Assembly: GCA_026416455.1 (NCBI GenBank)
Contig: JAOAFE010000009.1
Coordinates: 70,460 to 119,449 of the forward strand
DNA: 48,990 nucleotides
Reading direction: 5' to 3'
Origin: Syntrophales bacterium
GTDB taxonomy: Bacteria; Desulfobacterota; Syntrophia; Syntrophales; UBA8958
Shown: piece after piece, positions 26,932-34,933 of the stretch
Layout of the letters: the number at the start of each line of letters is the position of its first letter
How positions within the stretch are numbered: position 1 is the first letter of the stretch
The notes under the pieces: generated by a model
What the model saw: only the letters and a program-made list of their open reading frames with translations
Databases searched by the model: none
Told to the model about the DNA's origin: nothing
Translations under genes and position numbers: made by a program

Positions 26932-27065
26932 GGATTTCGGCGGCAATATACTTTGTCCCAAGGTCACCAAGGAAGTGCTGAAACTCAAACGTCAGGTTAT
27001 GGTGGAAAAGCTTAAAAGATCAGATTGAGGCAGATTATTGGTCAAGTGATTGAATTAAGAGGATG

Positions 27066-27308
27066 CTACTTTTCTGAGATGGACCAGGTATCGAAGAGGG
27101 AGAGGTAGCGCAGAAAGAAAATATCCCCATCTGTGGTTTTTACTTTGAAGTAATCTACCGGAGGACGAGTAGGGTCAATTCCACCCTCGCACCAGCGATC
27201 AAGAATTTCTGCAATTTCGATGCGACGGCCTTCATAGAGGAAGGCCATCGGCCTCTCGTTAGCTTTGTAGCCACTTAAGCATTCCACTATTACCTTTCTG
27301 TATCCCAT
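27066..27308 (-). CDS. Small conserved hypothetical protein (80 aa)
   Basis: Contains KANERPMAFLYEGRRIEIAEI, LDRW, PVDYFKVKTTDGDIFFLRY and a final DTWSI. This set of short blocks looks like a conserved beta-rich cytoplasmic protein seen in Desulfobacterota. No signal, no metal motif apart from one Cys in DRWCEGG. Isolated on the minus strand. Confidence 0.65.
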   Translation of the reverse strand: MGYRKVIVECLSGYKANERPMAFLYEGRRIEIAEILDRWCEGGIDPTRPPVDYFKVKTTDGDIFFLRYLSLFDTWSISEK

Positions 27309-27441
27309 AAGTTGACCCTTTGGTTCGATCGTGTTCGTTAGTTTATAGCTCCAAAGTTTTAGACTGTCGAGCGTTGGGAAATATTATTCGTCCTCGGCAA
27401 CAAATGTTCAATCCCCTGTCAACTTTGTTAATACTATCAAT

Positions 27442-27470
27442 TTGCTGTTTTCCCCGCTGATAGGTATGCT
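27442..27470 (+). promoter_or_regulatory. Candidate sigma-70 promoter
   Basis: TTGCTG (27442-27447), 17-base spacer, TATGCT (27465-27470). It would start transcription near 27477, about 48 bases before the small ORF at 27525. Confidence 0.4.
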
Positions 27471-27524
27471 ATAGCCGGCTACATTCGAGTAAAGAATCAT
27501 GAAACTAAAAGGGGGCTTCGGGTT

Positions 27525-27623
27525 ATGATGGAATACTATTTAAACAAAGTAGCCGTGGTAATCAGTACCTTTTGCATGTGGCCCGTAAGAGAAGAAGCGG
27601 CAAGGTTTCGGTTTAAGATGTAA
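27525..27623 (+). CDS. Candidate small protein (32 aa)
   Basis: ATG-ATG start with a five-G run nine bases upstream. The peptide has a short hydrophobic middle (VAVVISTFCMW) between charged ends. A promoter-like sequence lies just upstream. Nothing else supports coding, so this is tentative. Confidence 0.3.
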   Translation: MMEYYLNKVAVVISTFCMWPVREEAARFRFKM

Positions 27624-27732
27624 GAGCCCTTTGGCCGATGATGTTTACAGTTAAATTCTGGTTCTTGACAATAGTTGAGGCAATATTTATCAGTTTCCCC
27701 TACGGTACGACGGTGATTGGCAAGGGGTTTCC

Positions 27733-27930
27733 CTATCCTTGGGAGGCAGGTTTTTTCGGGATTACCAGCCACATGCCCAAGTAAGCCAGAATGCCGAAGC
27801 CAAAAGAAATTATGATGAGCAAGATGAAAAGGATGCGAAACAGTGTAGAATCCTTTTCGAAATATTCGGCTAACCCCCCGCAGACCCCCCCTATTTTCTT
27901 GTCCGTATCAGATAGGTACAATCGCTTCAT
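27733..27930 (-). CDS. pspC: PspC domain protein
   Basis: 65 aa. [22 protein letters not shown] is the PspC signature, followed by a single hydrophobic hairpin and WLVIPKKP. PspC-type proteins sense membrane stress, originally with PspA/PspB in enterobacteria. No other psp gene is visible in the window, so this is a stand-alone copy. Confidence 0.9.
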   Translation of the reverse strand: MKRLYLSDTDKKIGGVCGGLAEYFEKDSTLFRILFILLIIISFGFGILAYLGMWLVIPKKPASQG

Positions 27931-27981
27931 GGCCCTTTTTTACAAGTATTAAGGATTTTTTTCAAGGGCAAAGGGGCCGGG

Positions 27982-28010
27982 ATTTACACTTTTGAAAGAA
28001 CTGTGTAAAT
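27982..28010. promoter_or_regulatory. Inverted repeat upstream of sigma-54 activator gene
   Basis: ATTTACAC (27982-27989), 13-base spacer, GTGTAAAT (28003-28010). Half-site centres are 21 bp apart, two helical turns, as for a dimeric regulator. It lies 36 bases before the start at 28046. Confidence 0.55.
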
Positions 28011-28045
28011 AGACGATAAGTAACCAGAGAAAAGGAGAACTTCAT

Positions 28046-30076
28046 ATGTTCCTTGATGATTTTCCAATTGGTCTCTTCGTACTTTCTCGGGGGCGCATAG
28101 AGGCATTCAATCGTTTCTTCGTTGATCTCTTAGGCGCCGAAGACGGGGAGAGATTAAGAGGAATTTCATTTTGGCCCCTGATATATCATGAAGATCGAGG
28201 TCGGGTAAGTTTCCGTGAGGGCACAGTTTCGGAAAGTAGGTTTTTCCGTATAAAACGTTTGGATGGTACACCCATTTGGGTGTTTGCCTCTTTGAGCATA
28301 ACTCGATGGCAAGGTAAATTGGCCGGATTAGGTGTAATTTACGAAGTGGAGGCCCTGAGACGCCACATTAGAGAACTTAAACAATCTCTCGAGAGATACG
28401 AAACCATACTAAACGACGTGGAAGTCCAGGTAGCTGAAATGGATTTACAGGGGAATCTGACCTTTATTAACGATGCCGGTCTTAAGATATGGAATTTGCC
28501 TCGAGAGAGGCTTCTGGGTGTAAATTATAAATCGTACGTGGACGAAAAAACGGCCAACGAGTATCGCGAGATATACAGGCAGGTATATGAAACAGGCGTG
28601 CCTATAAAGAATCTCGTTTTAGATGTAAGAGACAAAGATGGTAAATGGAGAACCATCGAGAAGTCCGTTTCCCTTTTAAGGGATGAAGAGGGGAGGATTA
28701 AAGGCTTCTGCAACGTCACTCGAGATGTGTCAGATAAAAAAAGAGCGGAAGAGAGTCTTGCCCTACATCGATCGAGGCTGGAGGCCATCTTCCGCAGTGT
28801 GAAGGATGCCATCATCACCGTTGATTCTGACCTACGGATATTGGCCTTAAATGATGCAACGAGACAGATCTGTAACGTTGATTCTTCTACGGTGAATGAA
28901 CTCTTTGCCACGAGCTTTTCTTTTTGTTCTCGTGCCTGTGAAGAGGTAATCCAAAGAACCCTGTATGAGAAGAAACCAATGGAAGAACAGATTATTAGTT
29001 GTGAGCATCGAAATAGACCCCATCAAGTAGTCAGCATATCGAGTGCTCCATTAAAAGACGCGACCGGCAGTTTTACCGGTGCGGTCATGGTTGTAAGAGA
29101 CGTCACCCGCTTAAGAGACCTGGAGAGGGCGTTGAAGGAAAGGACGGAGTTTCACAACATAGTGGGAAAAAGCAAACGTATGCAGGAAATATACGCCCTC
29201 TTGGAGGACTTATCGAACCTTGAGACGACGGTTCTTATCACTGGTGAAAGCGGTACGGGAAAAGAATTAATCGCTAGAGCCTTGCATTATGGAGGAAAAA
29301 GAGCCCAAGGCCCCTTTATTACGGTTAATTGCTCTGCCCTCTCGGAGAATCTGTTGGAAAGCGAGCTCTTCGGACATGTGAAAGGTTCATTCACCGGGGC
29401 TTTTCGAGATAAAATTGGGCGCTTTGAGGCGGCGCAGGGCGGAACCATCCTGCTGGATGAAATCGGGGATATTTCTCCTCTGATTCAACTAAAACTTTTG
29501 AGGGTGCTGCAGGAAAAGGAAATAGAAAGGGTGGGGGATACGAGGGCGCGAAAAGTGGATGTGCGGGTCATTGCCTCGACCCATCAAGACCTTCGAGCCA
29601 AGGTGCGAAAAGGGGAATTCCGAGCTGACCTCTATTATCGTTTGAAAGTCGTAGAGATTCATTTACCTCCCCTGAGAGAAAGATTGGAGGATTTACCTCT
29701 ACTTGTGGAGCATTTTAGAGAGAAGTTTAACCGTCAATTCGGGAAAAACATTCGCGGCCTTTCTCATGATGTTCTACGTTTGTTTATGAATTACCCCTGG
29801 CCCGGAAACGTGCGCGAACTTGAGCACGTAATCGAACATGCCTTTGTCCTGTGTCGAGGGAATTTTATCACCCCCGACCATTTACCGAGTGAATTGCGCC
29901 TGAGCCAGTCCAATCGAGCCTTCAACCCATCATTAGTTATACGTCGTCGGAATTATGAAAAGGAGGAGATAGTAGAAGCCCTGAAATCGGCCGGGGGCAA
30001 CAAATCCAAGGCGGCCAGATTACTGGGCATCGGAAGACGCACCTTGTATCGAAAACTTAACCTTTTTGGCTTGTAA
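28046..30076 (+). CDS. Sigma-54-dependent transcriptional activator with three N-terminal PAS domains
   Basis: 676 aa. PAS-like regions lie at about 5-105, 115-240 and 245-365. The AAA+ domain (about 370-600) has Walker A GESGTGKE near 398, then [14 protein letters not shown], where the sigma-54-contact loop reads GSFTGA instead of GAFTGA. LLDEIGD and the Fis-type HTH ([13 protein letters not shown] ... [18 protein letters not shown]) complete it. There is no receiver, so the signal should reach the PAS domains directly. The second PAS is the most typical; the third contains four Cys (CNVD, FCSRAC, ISCEH). It starts the locus shared with the binding protein and dehydrogenase. AAAGGAGAA precedes the start. 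Confidence 0.93.
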   Translation: MFLDDFPIGLFVLSRGRIEAFNRFFVDLLGAEDGERLRGISFWPLIYHEDRGRVSFREGTVSESRFFRIKRLDGTPIWVFASLSITRWQGKLAGLGVIYEVEALRRHIRELKQSLERYETILNDVEVQVAEMDLQGNLTFINDAGLKIWNLPRERLLGVNYKSYVDEKTANEYREIYRQVYETGVPIKNLVLDVRDKDGKWRTIEKSVSLLRDEEGRIKGFCNVTRDVSDKKRAEESLALHRSRLEAIFRSVKDAIITVDSDLRILALNDATRQICNVDSSTVNELFATSFSFCSRACEEVIQRTLYEKKPMEEQIISCEHRNRPHQVVSISSAPLKDATGSFTGAVMVVRDVTRLRDLERALKERTEFHNIVGKSKRMQEIYALLEDLSNLETTVLITGESGTGKELIARALHYGGKRAQGPFITVNCSALSENLLESELFGHVKGSFTGAFRDKIGRFEAAQGGTILLDEIGDISPLIQLKLLRVLQEKEIERVGDTRARKVDVRVIASTHQDLRAKVRKGEFRADLYYRLKVVEIHLPPLRERLEDLPLLVEHFREKFNRQFGKNIRGLSHDVLRLFMNYPWPGNVRELEHVIEHAFVLCRGNFITPDHLPSELRLSQSNRAFNPSLVIRRRNYEKEEIVEALKSAGGNKSKAARLLGIGRRTLYRKLNLFGL

Positions 30077-30080
30077 TCAA

Positions 30081-30117
30081 TTGTGTCATGACACAGTATT
30101 GTGTCATCATATGTCAT
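30081..30117. promoter_or_regulatory. Palindrome and direct repeats, candidate enhancer site
   Basis: A perfect 14-bp palindrome, TGTGTCATGACACA (30082-30095), followed by a second TTGTGTCAT (30099-30107; first copy 30081-30089, 18 bp apart) and a shorter TGTCAT (30112-30117). It lies between the activator stop and the binding-protein gene, about 155-190 bases upstream of that start, a distance that suits a sigma-54 enhancer. Confidence 0.6.
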
Positions 30118-30270
30118 AAAGGGCACACATTTTTTCCCCGTTTCTTCCGCTACAATAAAAAATATACAAACGTAATTGAATAGATACACCTCAGCCCATC
30201 GGCACATCATCAGGCATGGTTTTTGTTCGTCTATGGTTTTGTTTGCTAAATCAGGAGGGAGGGGTGTGAG

Positions 30271-31506
30271 ATGATTAAACTGGTTAAGATGTACCTTGTT
30301 ATTTTTTTCTTGTTTTTCTCTGCCACTGGCCAGGCAGGTGAAATCTTAGTTGGCTTTTCTGGTCCTTTGAGTGGGATTGCAGCGGAATACGGGCAGGACG
30401 TGGTATCTGGGATAGAGCTTGCCATCAAGGAAATTAATTCAGCTGGTGGCATCGTGGTGGGGAAGAAAAAATATAATGTCGTGTTGGAAAAGCTGGATGA
30501 TCGCATAGATCCGACTCAGGCCGTCAACAATGCTCGACGTTTGAAAAGTAAGGGCGCGATCGCCGTTTTTAACCCAGTTTTTAATACCATCTCGGCCATT
30601 GCGAGAATAAATGAAGAAAAGAAGAACGAGCTACTTCTCCTCGCTTTTACTAGTACCCCAGCTGCTTCCGAACTGGGCAACAAATTAATGGTCATTGCCC
30701 CGGGTTCTTTTACCCATTTGGCAGAAGTCTATGCCCGCTGGGCCCATTCTAAGGGATGGAAAAAATGTGCGATGGTCGTAACTCTGGGGGCCTATGGGGA
30801 TGAATGGCGGCATGTCTTTCGTAAAAAATGGGAAGAAATGGGAGGAACGATAACAGCTGATCAGCCGGCAAATTATTATACAGAAACCGATTACTCCGCT
30901 CAGCTGACGGCGGCTATCGCCAGTAAACCTGATTGCATGCTAATCGGCGGACCTTCGGTGACGACGGCCTTAGCCATCGAGCAGGCCCGCATGCTCGGAT
31001 ATAAAGGGCCCTTCTTGCTAATAGACCAGGCCAAACTGGACGTAATTTCCCAGCAGCTTGGTGGAACGACCCTGATCGGAAACGCTATTGCCACCGCTGC
31101 CATTACCAGTCTTCCACCTCATCCGGAGCAAAAGTTTGGTACTAAATATCGCGAAATGTTTAATAAGCCAGCTACTTGGGAGGCCGCATGCAATTATACA
31201 TTCATGCATGCCCTAGCCAAAGCCGTGGAAAAAGCTCAAACAATAAAGGATGTGTTTAAAGTTAGAGAGGCTTTTCCTCAAATAATGCCATTGCTAAACG
31301 ATCGTTTCCCGATGGAATTTCTCGGCATGACCCCTCAGGGACGCGTTCACGTTTTTACGTCTACTCAAACGGTAACAGACGGTCGGCTGGATACCCCCAT
31401 CATGTATGCTTGGTGGCCCCGCACACAGGAAGAGTTCGAGGGGGTTTTAAAGATTACAAAAACACATCGTAGTATAGTCAAAAAGTGGATCAAAGCCCCC
31501 ATTTAA
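30271..31506 (+). CDS. Periplasmic substrate-binding protein (branched-chain amino acid type)
   Basis: 411 aa. A signal peptide (about 1-22) is followed by the Peripla_BP_6 fold: EILVGFSGPLSGIAAEYGQDV, INSAGGIVVGKKKYNV, then DPTQAVNNARRL. Family members bind amino acids, amides, short organic or aromatic acids. No ABC permease or ATPase gene is nearby, so it is an orphan that may feed a distant transporter or act as a receptor. GGAGGGAGGGG precedes the start. A small hairpin spans its stop codon. Confidence 0.9.
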   Translation: MIKLVKMYLVIFFLFFSATGQAGEILVGFSGPLSGIAAEYGQDVVSGIELAIKEINSAGGIVVGKKKYNVVLEKLDDRIDPTQAVNNARRLKSKGAIAVFNPVFNTISAIARINEEKKNELLLLAFTSTPAASELGNKLMVIAPGSFTHLAEVYARWAHSKGWKKCAMVVTLGAYGDEWRHVFRKKWEEMGGTITADQPANYYTETDYSAQLTAAIASKPDCMLIGGPSVTTALAIEQARMLGYKGPFLLIDQAKLDVISQQLGGTTLIGNAIATAAITSLPPHPEQKFGTKYREMFNKPATWEAACNYTFMHALAKAVEKAQTIKDVFKVREAFPQIMPLLNDRFPMEFLGMTPQGRVHVFTSTQTVTDGRLDTPIMYAWWPRTQEEFEGVLKITKTHRSIVKKWIKAPI

Positions 31507-31514
31507 AAGGGGGC
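31495..31514 (+). other. Small hairpin over the binding-protein stop codon
   Basis: GCCCCC (31495-31500) pairs with GGGGGC (31509-31514) around an eight-base loop containing the stop. It is not followed by a T-run, so it is more likely to stabilise the mRNA end than to terminate. Confidence 0.4.
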
Positions 31515-31543
31515 ATAAATACAAAATAGGAGGTTTTGCGTAA

Positions 31544-32329
31544 ATGGCTGATGTAGAGGTAAAAATTTTTGATATTATGGCATGTGACGTTTATTGGGAT
31601 TTTGAAGATTCTGATTTTAAAACCAAAGAAACCCATAAGTTTCTGGTTGCTTTCTATCCTACGCCCGGCGTAGCAACACCGGAATTGATAGAAAATCTGA
31701 CGGCTTATGGACCAAACGGGTATCAAGCTAGTTTCTCCAATGAAAAGTTTACGGTGCATAATAAAAACGGATGGATTTATGATGCCCGTATCCCTAATTA
31801 CTGGTACATGGTAAACCTACCAAAGGGATTTCTTGAGGAAGGAGAATATACAATCGAGGTTAAATTGAAAGATGGGAGAGTAGTGAAAAAGTCACGTTAT
31901 CAAAAAAGGGCCCCTTCGGAGGCACTGGTTAATTCATATGTGAAGTATCGAGAAGATATTTATGCGTCTTTTTCACCCTCTAAAGCCAAGCCTCTCCCTA
32001 TGGGGACGTCGCTCGCCAATATCCGAGTCTCCTGGACTCCTCTAAAATCCTTGGGCGGGATTGATGCTTTTTACGTCTTCAGATTGGCGGAGGCGTCGAA
32101 TTCTAGAGAATTCGATGCCCATAATCTCGTTTGGTTTGACAATATATATTTACAGAGATTAAGGACTGGAGATGTAACCGCTGGCCTCAACCGTGGCGAG
32201 GTTGTTGTGGAGACAGAGCTCAAGCCCTCCACTAGTTACGGCTACTTTGTGGAAATAACCGACGCTAATGTGGCGGGGGAGGCGAATATCTGTATTTTTC
32301 AACCCCATCAATTCTTTGTAACCCCTTGA
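31544..32329 (+). CDS. Unrecognised beta-rich protein (261 aa)
   Basis: No family recognised. There is no signal peptide or membrane span, so it is probably cytoplasmic. The composition is aromatic-rich and beta-prone. The first half ends in a typical strand-turn pattern (LEEGEYTIEVKLKDGR), and the second half has fibronectin-like features (IRVSWTPLKSLGGIDAFYVFR, ELKPSTSYGYFVEI), suggesting two Ig/FnIII-like sandwiches. AGGAGG lies upstream. It is placed 37 bases after the binding protein and 93 before the dehydrogenase, all plus strand, so it likely shares their regulation. Ligand or partner unknown. Confidence 0.65.
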   Translation: MADVEVKIFDIMACDVYWDFEDSDFKTKETHKFLVAFYPTPGVATPELIENLTAYGPNGYQASFSNEKFTVHNKNGWIYDARIPNYWYMVNLPKGFLEEGEYTIEVKLKDGRVVKKSRYQKRAPSEALVNSYVKYREDIYASFSPSKAKPLPMGTSLANIRVSWTPLKSLGGIDAFYVFRLAEASNSREFDAHNLVWFDNIYLQRLRTGDVTAGLNRGEVVVETELKPSTSYGYFVEITDANVAGEANICIFQPHQFFVTP

Positions 32330-32422
32330 CGGAGGGGATGGCAGTTGAAATTTTAGCTCGCAAGTTGTATGGTGCCTTCGCCTTAAGGTAGGTTTAATAG
32401 GTTCATCAAAAAAGGGGGAACT

Positions 32423-33583
32423 ATGCAAAATTTTGTGTTTCACAACCCAACACGTATCATCTTCGGTGCCGGTCAGATTGCCCGTGTAGGAGAAGAAGTT
32501 AAAAGATGGGGAAAGAAAGCCCTTTTGGTTTACGGTATGGGTAGCATCAAAAAGAACGGTATCTACGAGAATGTTGTCTCTTCTTTGAAAGAAGCGGGGG
32601 TAGACATTATTGAGTATCCGGGAGTGAAACCTAATCCAGTGCTATCCCACGTCCGTGGTGGCGTGGAAGTGGCCAAAAAGGAACAGGTTGAGGTTATTCT
32701 CGCGGTTGGGGGCGGAAGTGTAATAGATTCGGCCAAGGCGATTGCCGCCGGGGCGAAAGTGGAACATGACGTGTGGGATTTTTTCACCTTCTCTCAGCCA
32801 ATAAGGGATGCGCTTCCCATCGTAACTATCGTCACCGTTTCGGCGAGCGCATCGGAGATGAATGGCGGGGCTGTGCTAACCAAGGAAGAAGGGGCGCTCA
32901 AGTTCGGTGTTGCATCTCCTGCTTTATATCCTCGGGTGTCCATCTTGGATCCCACTACTCTTTACAGTCTGGACGCCCGGTATACAGCCTATAGTACCGT
33001 CGATATCCTGGCCCACATGTGGGAAGGTTATTTCAACGGTGCCGAAAAGGAACCCCTCCTTCAGGATCGCTTAGTTGAGGCCTTAACACGGACAATTATG
33101 GAGAGCACGGAAGTGGCCTTGAAGGAGCCAGCAAATTACAAGGCCCGTGCCAACATCATGTGGGGATCGGTTCTCGCCTTTAATGGCCTTACTACTGCGG
33201 GTGTAGGAAGGGCCCCTTACCCGGTACACATGATCGAACATTCCCTGAGCGCCCTGTATGATATGGCGCATGGAGCCGGGTTGGCGATCGTCCTACCCGC
33301 GTGGATGACATACGCCCTGGAAGAAAAGGAGCCGAGATTTGCCCGCCTCGGAAGAGAGATATTCGGCCTCTCCGGTGATGACAGAGAAGTGGCGAAAAAT
33401 ACCGTTCAAGAAATAAAAAAATGGTTTTCCTCTATCGGCTGTGCTGTAACTTTAGGAGAAGCTGGCATATCAAAGGATGAGATTAAACGCATAGCGGAAA
33501 ATGCCGTACACCTGGCTGAGCTCTGGCGCATGAAAGATTATACTAAGGATGTGATTTTAGAAGTCCTTAACTATGCTGTTTGA
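32423..33583 (+). CDS. Iron-containing alcohol dehydrogenase (butanol dehydrogenase type)
   Basis: 386 aa. Group III dehydrogenase with NAD(P) motif GGGSVIDSAKA (97-105) and metal ligands D194, H198, H273 and H283. The closest type is YqhD/BdhA: it starts NFVFHNPTRIIFG and has TVSASASEMNGGAV. It would interconvert aldehydes and primary alcohols, often with NADPH. The end overlaps the convergent gene at 33567 by 17 bases. It may use a compound taken up or sensed by the neighbouring binding protein, but that is inference. Confidence 0.92.
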   Translation: MQNFVFHNPTRIIFGAGQIARVGEEVKRWGKKALLVYGMGSIKKNGIYENVVSSLKEAGVDIIEYPGVKPNPVLSHVRGGVEVAKKEQVEVILAVGGGSVIDSAKAIAAGAKVEHDVWDFFTFSQPIRDALPIVTIVTVSASASEMNGGAVLTKEEGALKFGVASPALYPRVSILDPTTLYSLDARYTAYSTVDILAHMWEGYFNGAEKEPLLQDRLVEALTRTIMESTEVALKEPANYKARANIMWGSVLAFNGLTTAGVGRAPYPVHMIEHSLSALYDMAHGAGLAIVLPAWMTYALEEKEPRFARLGREIFGLSGDDREVAKNTVQEIKKWFSSIGCAVTLGEAGISKDEIKRIAENAVHLAELWRMKDYTKDVILEVLNYAV

Positions 33584-33851
33584 TGATTTCGGCTGCCGCT
33601 TCTTCGGAAGCGGTAGCCCTTCTTATAACGGTAAAGGATTTGTAATGGCATGGATTGTATTGCTTTATAGGACAGACACGGTCACAGCCGCAGATGATGA
33701 TCATACCGTCGGGTGTTGGGTGATCGTGGGGGACAAAATCGAATTTGTCTTCTAATTTGGTTTTCAGGTCTTCGAAGAACATACCTCTTTCGTAAGTGGG
33801 ATTGCAACCCCCACAAAATTTTACGGCCAGCAAACCCTTTTTCCCGTTCAT
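33567..33851 (-). CDS. CGGC-motif small protein, putative metal-binding
   Basis: 94 aa. FCGGCNPTYERG near the N-terminus and CGCDRVCP plus a later Cys supply six cysteines. Short CGGCNP proteins occur in Desulfobacterota and Clostridia without known function; metal or iron-sulfur binding is likely. It begins 1 base past the manC stop, so it is co-transcribed with manC. Confidence 0.75.
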   Translation of the reverse strand: MNGKKGLLAVKFCGGCNPTYERGMFFEDLKTKLEDKFDFVPHDHPTPDGMIIICGCDRVCPIKQYNPCHYKSFTVIRRATASEEAAAEIIKQHS

Positions 33852-33852
33852 G

Positions 33853-34929
33853 TCACAAGTATTCTTTTAATCCCCGTTCCTCGATTGTTTCTACTGCCTT
33901 CCTCACCTGTTGTGAACTTCCCCGCCGGCAAATTAGGATGGCATCCCGAGTTTCTACCACTATAATGTCTTCTACGTCCACCAGGGCAACAAGTTTATCG
34001 GGGGCATAAACAAGGCAGTTTTTCGCTTCTATATTGACCGTATTGCGGTTTTTAATCATCACATTACCGGAGGTGTCTTTTGGCATAACCTCCCAGAGGG
34101 CATCCCAGCTGCCCACATCAGACCAGCCGAAATCTCCCGGAACAATTAAGGTATTCTTTGCCTTTTCCATGACCCCGTAATCTATAGATATGGATTCAAG
34201 GTCGGCATACACTTTTTCTACAATGGAATTAAACTGCGGCGTATCCACGTAAGGAATTATTTTTTCCATCTCACGGATCAGATGGGGCAGGAATTGTTCG
34301 AGGGCCTTCCAGATAATCCCCTTCCGCCAGATGAACATACCACTGTTCCAGTAGAAACCTCCTTGAGCGATCATGCGTTCTGCTTCTTCGCGAGGAGGTT
34401 TTTCTCTCATGGATTTCACTTCATAGACTTTCCTTCCCTGGCTTAGTATACGCAGTTCCCCACGCTCCAAGTAGCCATATCCGGTTTCGGGCCCCGTCGG
34501 CTCAATACCTATGGTAACTAAGGAGTCGTTTACCTGGGCTGCTTCTATCGCCACCTTCAGGATACGCAGAAACTCATCCGTATCTTGAATGATATGGTCT
34601 GCCGGCAGACAGACCATGATACCGTCCCCGGCCCTTTTGCTGAGTACTGCCGCGGCGAGTGCGATACATGGCGCCGTGTTGCGCCCTACCGGTTCGGAGA
34701 TGATATTACTAGCTGGTATTTCTGGGAGCTGCTCTCTTACGTTACCGGCTTGTTCCCGGGACGTTATGACTAGAATGTTTTCCGGTCGGAAAATGGGCAG
34801 GATGCGTTTCATCGTCTCGCGGATAACCGTATCAGTTCCAGAGATATTAATAAGGTGTTTGGGAAGGTGGGCGCGACTTACCGGCCAGAATCTTGTTCCC
34901 TTGCCTCCTGCCATGATTACCGCGTACAT
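33853..34929 (-). CDS. manC: Mannose-1-phosphate guanylyltransferase (no cupin domain)
   Basis: 358 aa from ATG 34929 (GGAG seven bases upstream); 13 in-frame codons before it are dropped. The nucleotidyltransferase signature is AGGKGTRFWPVSR, followed by EPVGRNTAPC, LPADHII, GYGYLERG and EKP. It makes GDP-mannose from mannose-1-phosphate and GTP. Bifunctional ManC/AlgA proteins carry a C-terminal type II isomerase cupin; here the protein ends after the left-handed beta-helix (LVALVDVEDIIVVETRDAILIC). A matching cupin is fused to the glycosyltransferase at 11992. Confidence 0.93.
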   Translation of the reverse strand: MYAVIMAGGKGTRFWPVSRAHLPKHLINISGTDTVIRETMKRILPIFRPENILVITSREQAGNVREQLPEIPASNIISEPVGRNTAPCIALAAAVLSKRAGDGIMVCLPADHIIQDTDEFLRILKVAIEAAQVNDSLVTIGIEPTGPETGYGYLERGELRILSQGRKVYEVKSMREKPPREEAERMIAQGGFYWNSGMFIWRKGIIWKALEQFLPHLIREMEKIIPYVDTPQFNSIVEKVYADLESISIDYGVMEKAKNTLIVPGDFGWSDVGSWDALWEVMPKDTSGNVMIKNRNTVNIEAKNCLVYAPDKLVALVDVEDIIVVETRDAILICRRGSSQQVRKAVETIEERGLKEYL

Positions 34930-34933
34930 GACA

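Larger units (their letters stand above)
27309..27732. other. Gene-poor stretch with one candidate small ORF
   Basis: About 420 bases without a recognisable gene. It holds a sigma-70-like promoter and a 32-codon ORF on the plus strand (separate entries). A minus-strand open frame (27536-27772) is not convincing. No repeats, tRNA or clear hairpin were seen. Confidence 0.5.

Noticed and set aside
27536-27772. Minus-strand open frame with several Cys overlapping the pspC end
   Set aside because: Starts inside pspC, has no ribosome site and no recognisable motif; the opposite strand has a better small-ORF candidate.
30201-30215. GGCAC...GGC sequence resembling a sigma-54 promoter before the binding-protein gene
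   Set aside because: Eleven bases separate GG and GC; sigma-54 requires ten. Spacing changes abolish recognition, so it is not called.
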